Assembly: GCA_004212795.1 (NCBI GenBank)
Contig: SHBR01000015.1
Span: forward strand, 1-35,480
Direction of reading: 5' to 3'
Length of the DNA stretch: 35,480 nucleotides
DNA from: Candidatus Thioglobus sp.
GTDB lineage: Bacteria > Pseudomonadota > Gammaproteobacteria > Arenicellales > UBA868
A model generated the notes under the pieces. That model worked only from the letters and a program-made list of their open reading frames with translations, was not told the origin of the DNA and did no database searches. Below, piece after piece: positions 1-7,863 of the stretch (position 1 is its first letter; each line of letters begins with the position of its first letter). Position numbers and translations under genes: made by a program.

Positions 1-1250
1 TCGGCCAAAGCGACCTCATAACCTCGACGACCCAAACTCATTGCGGCTTCAAGACCCGCAGGACCCGCCCCCACAATGAGAATCTTCTCACTTTCGCCGC
101 GGGTCTCAATTATCTCCGGATGCCAGCCCCGCCGCCATTCCTCACCCATCGTTGGATTCTGTGTGCAGCGAATGGGTGATTGCGTCCAATCGCCACTCAC
201 ACAAATATTGCAGCCAATACACTCGCGAATATCATCAATCCGCCCTTCTTCTATTTTTTTTGGCAAAAACGGATCGGCGATTGAAGGTCGAGCAGCACCA
301 ATCATGTCTAAGACGCCGCGTTTCACCTGAGACACCATTTCATCAGGCGATGTAAATCGGCCAACACCCACAACGGGCTTCGTGGTCAATTGCTTAACAA
401 AAGACACGTAGGCCTCCTGCCCCCCTTCTTCCCCAAAACGGGCGGTAACCGAATCATTAGCCCAATCGCTTACATTGACATCCCATAAATCCGGAAGCTC
501 TGCCAGTATTTCGACCACTTCACGACCTTCTCCATCGCTCGTAATGCCATCAGGCCCGATAAGCTCATCCACCGCAAACCGAATCGCAACGCCACACCGA
601 TCACCCACGGCCTCTTTCGTGTCCTCAAGCAATTCGCGCGTAAGACGTACTCGATTCTCAAGCGATCCACCGTACTCATCAGTGCGACGATTGTGTCTTC
701 GGCTGATAAAGTGCATGGGTAGCGACAAGTCATGTCCCGCATAGACGTAAACAATATCGAAACCCGCATCGCGCGCGCGTATTGCTGCTTGACGATGCCA
801 CCGGCGAACGTCTGCGATATCTCGCTTGGTCATCGCACAGGCTTGGACAGGATCAAAACTGTTTACAGCGCTATCAGAGACACCCAACACCGGTAACCGC
901 GAATATCGATTAGAGACATTATGGCCACTGTGGACAAGTTCGATTGCCGCAAGAGAATCATAGGCATGGACTTGATCGGCCATTAGGGCAAGACGATTCT
1001 GATCACCCTCGTCCCACAATCGTGCCTCAGCATAAGGCAGCACGTCGCTTGAAGGATGAATATCACATTCCTCAGTCGCGACCACCGCCCAACCGCCTTC
1101 GGCCTTGATGCCCCGCATCGCGGCAACACTGTTGGGCATGTTGTGCCCCATGCCATTGCAATGGGGTACCTGGTAAAACCGGTTTCGGGCAGTTACTGGC
1201 CCAATGGTAACGGGCTCAAATAAAACATCATATCGGGTATCACGACTCAC
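1..1250 (-). CDS. Trimethylamine dehydrogenase-family Fe-S flavoprotein, C-terminus cut off
   Basis: This is the N-terminal 416 residues of an FMN/[4Fe-4S] amine dehydrogenase of the TMADH/dimethylamine/histamine dehydrogenase family. Such cytosolic enzymes oxidatively cleave C-N bonds and pass electrons to ETF. Visible are an old-yellow-enzyme barrel (about 8-335), Cys31 in PHCNGMG at the place of the 6-S-cysteinyl-FMN cysteine, and catalytic-type Tyr170, His173, Arg224 and Asp266. An iron-sulfur cluster motif follows (Cys344, 347, 350, 362), then the start of a dinucleotide-binding fold (VGAGPAG, about 393-399). The start is GTG at 1250, with AGGA upstream; no in-frame ATG fits. From memory of TMADH, the aromatic substrate bowl is only partly kept: Glu61 sits where Tyr60 should be, while Trp263 and Trp355 remain. 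The substrate is therefore probably not trimethylamine. DgcA/StcD-like N-methyl amino acid demethylases are an alternative. The rest lies beyond base 1. Confidence 0.9.
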   Translation of the reverse strand, partial: MSRDTRYDVLFEPVTIGPVTARNRFYQVPHCNGMGHNMPNSVAAMRGIKAEGGWAVVATEECDIHPSSDVLPYAEARLWDEGDQNRLALMADQVHAYDSLAAIELVHSGHNVSNRYSRLPVLGVSDSAVNSFDPVQACAMTKRDIADVRRWHRQAAIRARDAGFDIVYVYAGHDLSLPMHFISRRHNRRTDEYGGSLENRVRLTRELLEDTKEAVGDRCGVAIRFAVDELIGPDGITSDGEGREVVEILAELPDLWDVNVSDWANDSVTARFGEEGGQEAYVSFVKQLTTKPVVGVGRFTSPDEMVSQVKRGVLDMIGAARPSIADPFLPKKIEEGRIDDIRECIGCNICVSGDWTQSPIRCTQNPTMGEEWRRGWHPEIIETRGESEKILIVGAGPAGLEAAMSLGRRGYEVALA

Positions 1251-1289
1251 GTTTCCGTTCCTGTTGATTCTGTGGGGAATTAATAAAAT

Positions 1290-3068
1290 TTAGCTCACTC
1301 GATATTCGCTTTTCTTCAAAACGCCACGCCAGCAACGGGGCTTTTGGGTCAGCGTTTTCTCAACGCGTCGAGCGATATTCACAATCTTCTTCGCATAAAG
1401 GTAAGCTCGAAATTTTAGGCCGTTATAAGAAAAAATTGAAAAGTAAATCGGCTGATAACGCCAAAATGCGTAGCAATCCTTGCCGGCAAGACTGGGGCCA
1501 TGATAGGAGCGCAACGCGTTCAGCGTCTGAGCATCTACCTGAGCGTCTCGAGTTGCCGATTCGAAATGCAATAACCGAATACTGGGCGCTGTAATACAGC
1601 GCATCCCTTTGGTTCGCGCACGAAGACAAAAATCGACATCTTGAAAACTATTGGGAAATGCTTCCGAAAATCCATCCAGATCCAAATACACGGTCTTTCG
1701 ACAGCACAGGAAAGCACCGCTAATCGATGTTGTTTCATGATCAGCCAAATAGCGATGCATAGGATCCCCGACCCCATCAGCACTACGCTCTGGCGCGTAA
1801 TGCACTGCAGAATCTCGACCCACATTGTCCCCGCATGACTGAACGGATCGATCTGTGTTTTGCATCATACCGCCGACGCACGCAACATCATCTTCCTGCA
1901 ATATTGAGATCACCCCATCAACCCACCCGATAGTTTGAATGTCAGTGTCATCGTTCAGAAATACGAGAACCTCGCCCTGCGATACCTGAGCGCCGAGATT
2001 ACATTTTCTTGAAAAATCAAATCCCGGTTGATCAGCAATTGCAACCCCGTCGAGCTCATATCGCGTCAGAGCCTCACGAGCCTCGTCGAGATTATCATCA
2101 TGATTGAGAACCAAAACGACTTCAATAGATGAACCTTTAAGACTGACGTCTTCAGTGTTACCGATTGACCGTTTTAAAGCCTGCAGGCAATGATTGAGCA
2201 ACACGAGTCGAACGCCATCTACCACTTTGGTTGTGCCCAATCGACATGGAATAATAATCGAGACGGAATAAGACCGGGTTGGAACCAGGCGTGTCCGGTA
2301 AACCCCAATTGGCTCTGGCGCTGAGTGGGCATGCCGCTTAAACATGACCGGACTCACTTCTACCACCTTGTTCATCCTGTGAAAATGTTCTTGGACTGCG
2401 AGCAGCGCGTGATCAATCGCAGTAAGATCTAGCTGCTCTCCAATTCGAGATTGCGTCTGCTCCAAAATTCGCCAATGGTAGGCTATCTCTTCAACATGCA
2501 GGGGTTCCGAGATCTCGCACATTCGTAACGCAAGATCATAATCCTGACTGCCCTCGAATCCTTCGCGATATCCGCCCAGTTTTTCAAAAATTGTTTTAGA
2601 AAAAATTTGAAGATGATTGATGTACATAAGGGAGCGAAGCAACTGTGGACTGTAATCAGGCTTGTATAAGCGCTGAATTAAAAATCCTTTGGCATCAACC
2701 TGTACCTCATCTGAATAGGCCCAAGGCGCTGCGTGATATCGCAAACTCCGAAGCATCTGATGAAAGCCTTGAGAAACAACAACATCGTCATGATCAACGG
2801 GCGACAAGAATTCACCGCCGGCCAATGCTGCAGCGGCATTAAGTGAGAACGAAACCCCAGCGTTCTCCCTGTTGTGAAGAATCTGAAGATTATCAAGATC
2901 AGCATCCTTGCAACGTTGCAAGAACGCTTTCGTATCATCTCGATCGGTTGCGTCATCGACCAAAATGACCTCGTGATAATCGTTCGCGGCTTTCAGCACA
3001 CTATTCACACACAGCGCCAAAATAGCTGGATCAGTGTTGTAAACCGGCACCAGAAACGATACTCGCAT
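1290..3068 (-). CDS. Two-domain family-2 glycosyltransferase
   Basis: The protein has about 592 residues and contains two GT2 (GT-A fold) glycosyltransferase domains. The first covers about 3-230, with SFLVPVYNT at the start, the VDDAT strand end and a PVDHDD metal site near 92-96. The second covers about 268-500, with SIIIPC, a FLNDDTD metal site near 371-377 and the FQDVDFCLR acceptor-side motif near 476-484. Such proteins add sugars to lipopolysaccharide O-chains, capsules or surface glycans at the cytoplasmic face of the membrane. A TTG lies immediately before the ATG; I chose the ATG at 3068 because GGGGA sits at a normal distance from it and too close to the TTG. A second GT2 gene lies upstream on the same strand, suggesting a small glycan locus. 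Donor and acceptor cannot be read from the sequence. Confidence 0.88.
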   Translation of the reverse strand: MRVSFLVPVYNTDPAILALCVNSVLKAANDYHEVILVDDATDRDDTKAFLQRCKDADLDNLQILHNRENAGVSFSLNAAAALAGGEFLSPVDHDDVVVSQGFHQMLRSLRYHAAPWAYSDEVQVDAKGFLIQRLYKPDYSPQLLRSLMYINHLQIFSKTIFEKLGGYREGFEGSQDYDLALRMCEISEPLHVEEIAYHWRILEQTQSRIGEQLDLTAIDHALLAVQEHFHRMNKVVEVSPVMFKRHAHSAPEPIGVYRTRLVPTRSYSVSIIIPCRLGTTKVVDGVRLVLLNHCLQALKRSIGNTEDVSLKGSSIEVVLVLNHDDNLDEAREALTRYELDGVAIADQPGFDFSRKCNLGAQVSQGEVLVFLNDDTDIQTIGWVDGVISILQEDDVACVGGMMQNTDRSVQSCGDNVGRDSAVHYAPERSADGVGDPMHRYLADHETTSISGAFLCCRKTVYLDLDGFSEAFPNSFQDVDFCLRARTKGMRCITAPSIRLLHFESATRDAQVDAQTLNALRSYHGPSLAGKDCYAFWRYQPIYFSIFSYNGLKFRAYLYAKKIVNIARRVEKTLTQKPRCWRGVLKKSEYRVS

Positions 3069-3116
3069 CAATTCCCCGCTCTAAATCTTTGATTGGTTAA
3101 GACCGGACAACCGGCC

Positions 3117-3135
3117 CCTGTCTTACCCGGACAGG
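3117..3135. repeat. Inverted repeat between glycosyltransferase genes
   Basis: CCTGTC pairs with GACAGG around a 7-base loop, just beside a second short palindrome (CCGG-ACAA-CCGG, 3103-3114) and followed by GGATCTGACCC. No T-run follows on either strand, so this is not a standard rho-independent terminator. The cluster of small palindromes next to a GGGTCAGATC-type string (on the minus strand) recalls REP-like intergenic elements, but a single copy cannot establish that. Confidence 0.35.
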
Positions 3136-3171
3136 ATCTGACCCTTATTCTGAAGAGATCACCCGCTCACT

Positions 3172-4107
3172 TCAAATAGGGCGCAAAGGGCCCGCGCGTC
3201 CTCGAAAACCGTCACGAAGACCTCGGATCATCATCTGAAAATTTTGGAATCGATTACCCACAAAGAGACCAAATACAAAAAACATTTTGGTCAAACGTAG
3301 CATATCAGTGAGTTTCCAGCGCTGACTGGGATAAGCGCGACGCCACAACAACACGCTGTTACGATAAATATAATAATAACGAAACGGCTGGTGAACTGGC
3401 AGATACCGCCACCGGCCGAGCCAGAATCGAGCCGTTCGCTCCCCAAGCCCGTGATCCATCACGGCCGCACAGACACCAAAAGATTTCCAGTGTGCCGCCT
3501 GCGCGCGGAGAAACCATTCCGTATCGAGGTGATCAATAAAAAGATCTGCATCCATTAGCCCAACAGTCTCGAGGGCCTCCCTTGAAAAAAGCGTGCCGGA
3601 CGAAATCAACATATCGGCCGGAATCAACTCGGTTTGATGTTCCGCGCAGTAACATCTGGAGAATCTTAATCGCCCGAATTGAACAAAATAGGATGGGTGG
3701 CCGACATCGGTACCGAGATAACGCGCACCCACCGCAGCAACACGAATGCCGAGCTGACGCTGGTCATTAAGCGCCTGATCAAGATTCGCGACCATGTCAT
3801 CTCTTGGGAGGCTATCCTGATCAAGCAACAAAACAGCACCGGCTCCCATAGCCAGAACCCGACGGATACCCTCATTATGCGCCCACCCCAAACCCTGATT
3901 TTCAGGCGCCCCAATGAATTGTGCGAACGGATATTTAGAGACGATTTCGGCGACGTCAGATGAATTACTGGACCCGTTGTCAACAACAAGCAGAAGTTCG
4001 ACTTGGCCTTGAAGGCGCCGAAATTGATCCTCGAGGGTTTCAATCTTCGGCTCATAAGTCGTCACGATAGCCGCAATTGCGCTTTGTTTTTCAAAAAAAT
4101 TATTCAT
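3172..4107 (-). CDS. Rhamnosyltransferase-like family-2 glycosyltransferase
   Basis: The product has about 311 residues with one GT2 domain. AAIVTTYEP at the N-terminus, the LLVVDNGSSN nucleotide-binding segment and LLLDQDS near residue 96 as the DxD-type metal site are typical of the RfbN-like rhamnosyltransferase branch. It ends with a basic, partly hydrophobic C-terminal segment that may lie on the membrane. I prefer the ATG at 4107; an in-frame GTG two codons upstream is possible, and neither has a strong ribosome binding site. The gene lies 103 bases upstream of the two-domain glycosyltransferase on the same strand, so the two probably build the same surface glycan. The sugar specificity is inferred only from family resemblance. 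Confidence 0.85.
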   Translation of the reverse strand: MNNFFEKQSAIAAIVTTYEPKIETLEDQFRRLQGQVELLLVVDNGSSNSSDVAEIVSKYPFAQFIGAPENQGLGWAHNEGIRRVLAMGAGAVLLLDQDSLPRDDMVANLDQALNDQRQLGIRVAAVGARYLGTDVGHPSYFVQFGRLRFSRCYCAEHQTELIPADMLISSGTLFSREALETVGLMDADLFIDHLDTEWFLRAQAAHWKSFGVCAAVMDHGLGERTARFWLGRWRYLPVHQPFRYYYIYRNSVLLWRRAYPSQRWKLTDMLRLTKMFFVFGLFVGNRFQNFQMMIRGLRDGFRGRAGPLRPI

Positions 4108-4229
4108 GTGCACAACAGCATCTCAATCCGAACGGGCCGTTTTTTATGAGTCCCAACAATCTATGGTTCTGGAGCGGTATCATACCCGCCCTTGCCTTTC
4201 AGGATTTTGGCACCGTACCGCCGTTAATA

Positions 4230-5105
4230 ATGCGCTTTCGTTTCTCCTCAAGACCCTCAGTCGGTATCGCTTTCATCGTCAGCGCGATGATGATCGTGCC
4301 GTTCATGGATGCCATCGCAAAACTTCTCAGCAGCCGTTACCCGGTACTACAAATTGTCTGGGGTCGATTTTTCTTCCACCTTTTAATAGTGGCGCCCATC
4401 GCTTTATGGCGCTACGGGCCTAGTGTTTTTAGAGTCCCCCGGCTACCGCTTCAAATTGGCAGAGGGCTTTTTTTGATGGCAGCGACGCTGTGTTTTTTCG
4501 GGGCTATTCGGACCATACCGTTAGCGGACGCCATCGCCCTCATATTTTTTGATGCCGTTATCGTCGTGCTGCTTTCCGCTTTTTTCTTTCATGAAAAGGT
4601 ACCCGCTGGACGAATCATCGCCTCTCTGGTTGGCCTGGGTGGTGTTATTTTGGTGGTACAACCTGGCTTTGGGGAATTTTATTGGGAAAGCCTACTGGCC
4701 CTTATCGCCGCTTTGTTTTTCGCGCTTTATTTTTTATCGACGCGATTCCTAACGGGTAACACGCCCCCGGTAGTGACACTTGCATGGCAAGGAGTGGGGG
4801 GATTTGTGCTGATGAGTCTGTTAGCACCTATGGTCTGGGTGATGCCCAGCTTTCTTGACCTCGCGATGATGGCCGCGCTCGGCGTCATTGGCGCCATAGG
4901 ACACCTACTGCTCATTAGGGCATTCGAGTATGCAGAAGCTTCCCTGCTTGCCCCATTCCTCTACTCAGAAATCATAATGCAGGTGGTGCTTGGATACTGG
5001 GTTTTTGGTGATCTCCCCAATAACTGGGCTGTGGGGGGTATCGTGGTTATTATTGGGGTCGGTATCTACCTCTCCATAAATCCACGCAAAGGAAGAACTC
5101 CTTAA
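4230..5105 (+). CDS. EamA/DMT-family permease
   Basis: The protein has about 291 residues and ten predicted hydrophobic segments arranged as two EamA repeats. The first has a conserved MDAIAKLLSS region after helix 1 and PLADAIAL; the second has the AFEYAEASLLAPF segment and ends in a short basic tail. This is the drug/metabolite transporter superfamily, inner-membrane permeases that often export amino acids or other small metabolites; the substrate is unknown. The reading frame is open back to 4077, but I chose the ATG at 4230 because it gives the usual family length and places helix 1 directly after a short positive N-terminus. The ATG at 4146 would add an atypical extension. The gene diverges from the glycosyltransferases and converges on the AllA-like gene with only 7 bases between stops. 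Confidence 0.88.
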   Translation: MRFRFSSRPSVGIAFIVSAMMIVPFMDAIAKLLSSRYPVLQIVWGRFFFHLLIVAPIALWRYGPSVFRVPRLPLQIGRGLFLMAATLCFFGAIRTIPLADAIALIFFDAVIVVLLSAFFFHEKVPAGRIIASLVGLGGVILVVQPGFGEFYWESLLALIAALFFALYFLSTRFLTGNTPPVVTLAWQGVGGFVLMSLLAPMVWVMPSFLDLAMMAALGVIGAIGHLLLIRAFEYAEASLLAPFLYSEIIMQVVLGYWVFGDLPNNWAVGGIVVIIGVGIYLSINPRKGRTP

Positions 5106-5112
5106 ACCCAGC

Positions 5113-5793
5113 CTAACCGTTTGCAGGAGCGGTCGGGTTGAGCGGTACTGATAAATAAACACCGAACTCCATCGCAAGATCACAACTGACTCGCGCGTGC
5201 ACCCGTCCTTGCCGATCCAGAAAGGATTGCTGATCGCTGACCGGGAAAATACCGTCATGCCAAATTCCAGGATGAATATAGAGTCCTTTCGAGCCGTCAC
5301 ACCAAAATGCAATCACCTGATCCGGTTTCAAGTCATCTCCAGGCAAAGCAACGGGCACCAAGAAAGGCTTTTGCTCCTTTGGCATAAATAACTGACCTCC
5401 ATCGGGATGGTAATTTAGGTGCCAAAGAATCACTTGGTGTCGCTCACCATTGATCCGATCAGTACGGGCATCACCCGGGTCATCGGTCGACCATCCCAAT
5501 ACATAGTGACCAGCAACAGCATCGTTCCGTCCATATAAGACGTCTCCTTGCCATTCGCCATAAAAAGTACCCTCTACCCAACCCCCTTCATCGCCACTAT
5601 CAGGATCAACCGGTCGCCATCCCGACGCCGGCCAACGCACAATCTCGATATCGATATCGTCAGGTCGATCGACCAGTACCCCATACCCTTTCACACTACG
5701 GTCATCCGCCGTAATCACCGGTACCGTGTGAAGCGGCAACGCCGGCTTATCAGCCGGCTCAAAAAGATAATTAGGTGCGTTTAATGTAGTCAT
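5113..5793 (-). CDS. Ureidoglycolate lyase (AllA)-like protein
   Basis: This 226-residue protein resembles the AllA/ureidoglycolate lyase family, cupin-fold enzymes that split ureidoglycolate into glyoxylate and urea at the end of purine (allantoin) breakdown. The supporting segments are GYGVLVDRP near the N-terminus, the VLGWS strand, and the C-terminal metal/active-site region YIHPGIWHDGIFPV near residues 172-185. It is longer than the roughly 160-residue enterobacterial AllA, with an inserted segment around 75-115. No other allantoin or urea genes are in the window, so the exact substrate is uncertain and a related ureidoglycolate-lyase-fold function is possible. The ATG start at 5793 has only a weak AGGG upstream. 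Confidence 0.75.
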   Translation of the reverse strand: MTTLNAPNYLFEPADKPALPLHTVPVITADDRSVKGYGVLVDRPDDIDIEIVRWPASGWRPVDPDSGDEGGWVEGTFYGEWQGDVLYGRNDAVAGHYVLGWSTDDPGDARTDRINGERHQVILWHLNYHPDGGQLFMPKEQKPFLVPVALPGDDLKPDQVIAFWCDGSKGLYIHPGIWHDGIFPVSDQQSFLDRQGRVHARVSCDLAMEFGVYLSVPLNPTAPANG

Positions 5794-5905
5794 GGGGCGT
5801 ACCCTTGGTTTTTCGTCGATATCGCGAGATTAGGCTTAAGGGGTGCCCATAGTATCTGCCGAGTATCGTCAGCTTTTTTTGATTCTAACCAGTCAATCAA
5901 AATTT

Positions 5906-6121
5906 TTAAATCCAGTTCATCAGGTCGCCAAAAAGATATCCGGCGCTCAAAATCGAAAGACCACTGCCCCAGAAAATCATCCAGTGCTGTTTCAGCCGCC
6001 GAGCAATAAATACCAACACAATGCCCACGATAATTCCGTAAACCGCTGTGAGCAGCATCATGTCGTCAGTCACCGTAGCGGTCCCTGCCGCCTCACCGAT
6101 TCGATAGCGAGTTAATGACAT
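5906..6121 (-). CDS. Small two-helix membrane protein overlapping recD
   Basis: This is a predicted 71-residue protein with two hydrophobic helices (about 22-41 and 47-66) separated by a basic RRLKQHW loop. Its ATG lies inside the last codons of recD: the recD stop is at 6112-6114 and this start at 6119-6121, an arrangement that suggests translational coupling. I do not recognise the family. It could be an ordinary downstream membrane gene rather than part of DNA repair. Confidence is moderate because the gene is short and has no strong independent ribosome binding site. Confidence 0.55.
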   Translation of the reverse strand: MSLTRYRIGEAAGTATVTDDMMLLTAVYGIIVGIVLVFIARRLKQHWMIFWGSGLSILSAGYLFGDLMNWI

Positions 6122-7863
6122 CGAAAACGTTCCATCAATCCTGTGGGCCTTGCCGCAGATCTTGATACCGCCGCGCTAAACACGTCCAAACCACTCCAGA
6201 TTTCGACTGACTCCCGTGCGCGGGTGAGTCCGGTGTAAACCAGCTCGCGTGAAAGCACTTTCGAATCAGTTTCAGGCAAAACCAAAATGACCCGTTTGGC
6301 CTGAGACCCCTGTGCTTTGTGAACGGTGAGCGCATAGGCAGGATGGCATTCCGGTAAGCGGTTAATACTCACTGAAACATGCTCTTGATTTGCGCGCGGA
6401 AAGACCACTTTAAGATCTGTCACATTAGCCCCGCCGGTCACAACACCCACATCGCCATTAAACAAGCCCAGCGTCGGCTCATTCTTTGTCACCATCAGTG
6501 GCAATCCCAAATAAAACTCCGAATCGCTTGCTAATGAAAGCGTTCTAAGTTGCGCGCTCACCTGACGATTGATATCAATGACCCCACGAGCGCCATTTCG
6601 GCGAGCGCAGATCACCATGACCTGATCAAGCATTGAAAATATATCTGAATATAATGCACCTGAAATCACTCTTTGCGAGAGTTCTTTGTAAACAGGGACA
6701 ATGTGGTCTCTCACCAAATGTTCTATTTTCTTTTCTCCGCCAGGGTCCATAAACCCGACAGAGTCCGAGCGGGATTCATTTAGGAATTCAACCGCTGTCT
6801 GAGTTTGGCCCTCACGAACAGCTGCAGCAAGATTCGCGATTTCACTATGCCCGCCGAATCGCCAGTTATGTCTCAGACTTGTCACGCTGCCAATTGAATA
6901 GCCTTCATCTGCCGCACGACACAGGTCCCCTAGGACAGCGCCAGCCTCGACTGAAGATAATTGGTCACGATCGCCCAGCAAAATTAATCGAGCTTTTTTG
7001 GGAAGCGCTTCTAAGAGACTGACCATCAATGCAATATCAACCATTGATGCTTCATCAAGAATTAAAAGATCACAATTTAAGGGCCTGTTGAGCCCATATT
7101 TAAATTTTCCACCGGGTCGCCATCCGAGCAGGCGATGGATTGTTACCGCATCGCCTAAAAAATCCGTTGCGCCGTCGGCCGCTTTGAGTTCAAGACCCAT
7201 CACTTCACGAAGTCGAGCCGCGGCCTTACCCGTGGGCGCGCACACAAGCGTCCGCGCCGGTGAAACATCTGTGAGACGCCAAATCATTCGGAGCGTTCGC
7301 ATCACAGTAGATGTCTTACCCGTGCCAGGTCCGCCGCTAATCACCGTGAAACGATGATCCACCGCATTCCGGGCGGCATCTCGCTGATCTCCAGACACCA
7401 GATCATCGCCGAACAACACATCCAACGTCTGTTCGATCTCATCACTCCCGATCTCGACCATTATCGGCCCAGACCGGAGTGTGATTAGCGCAGCGAGTCG
7501 CCGTTCCAGTTCATAGTATCGATATAGATACAAACATCGATCTTCCGTCAGTACCAAAGGGGCTGGGCATTCACCATCACTGACTAACGGTGAGGTTTTC
7601 AACTCTTGGTACCAGGCCTCCATCTCAGGCAGCATATAGGCGGTGGCATGATGATCTTCAAAAACACAACCGCCACCCCAGTGTGCGAGCTCAAGCCGAA
7701 TCTCTCCCGAAACGGCACTTTCGCTGACAAGCGCTGCGGCGACGATGACAGACTCTGAGGCCTGCGAATCCAGTCTTTGAGCGTAGTTCGCAAAATGCCA
7801 CGCGATGTCGGAAATAAAGCCGTTGCCATACGCACGCTTTAGTGACGCGTATGCCTTACTCAT
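6112..7863 (-). CDS. recD: RecBCD subunit RecD, 5'-3' helicase
   Basis: This is the alpha subunit of exonuclease V (RecBCD), a superfamily-1B helicase that runs 5'-3' and speeds double-strand end processing for recombination. It has about 583 residues (E. coli RecD has about 608). Walker A is GGPGTGKTST (177-186), Walker B is LLILDEAS, the late-domain motif is ALTVHKAQGSQ, and motif VI is YTGLTRARE. The ATG at 7863 shares its ATGA with the recB stop, which fixes the start better than the GTG three codons upstream. It is the last rec gene of a recC-recB-recD operon. No helicase motif appears to be missing. Confidence 0.96.
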   Translation of the reverse strand: MSKAYASLKRAYGNGFISDIAWHFANYAQRLDSQASESVIVAAALVSESAVSGEIRLELAHWGGGCVFEDHHATAYMLPEMEAWYQELKTSPLVSDGECPAPLVLTEDRCLYLYRYYELERRLAALITLRSGPIMVEIGSDEIEQTLDVLFGDDLVSGDQRDAARNAVDHRFTVISGGPGTGKTSTVMRTLRMIWRLTDVSPARTLVCAPTGKAAARLREVMGLELKAADGATDFLGDAVTIHRLLGWRPGGKFKYGLNRPLNCDLLILDEASMVDIALMVSLLEALPKKARLILLGDRDQLSSVEAGAVLGDLCRAADEGYSIGSVTSLRHNWRFGGHSEIANLAAAVREGQTQTAVEFLNESRSDSVGFMDPGGEKKIEHLVRDHIVPVYKELSQRVISGALYSDIFSMLDQVMVICARRNGARGVIDINRQVSAQLRTLSLASDSEFYLGLPLMVTKNEPTLGLFNGDVGVVTGGANVTDLKVVFPRANQEHVSVSINRLPECHPAYALTVHKAQGSQAKRVILVLPETDSKVLSRELVYTGLTRARESVEIWSGLDVFSAAVSRSAARPTGLMERFRCH

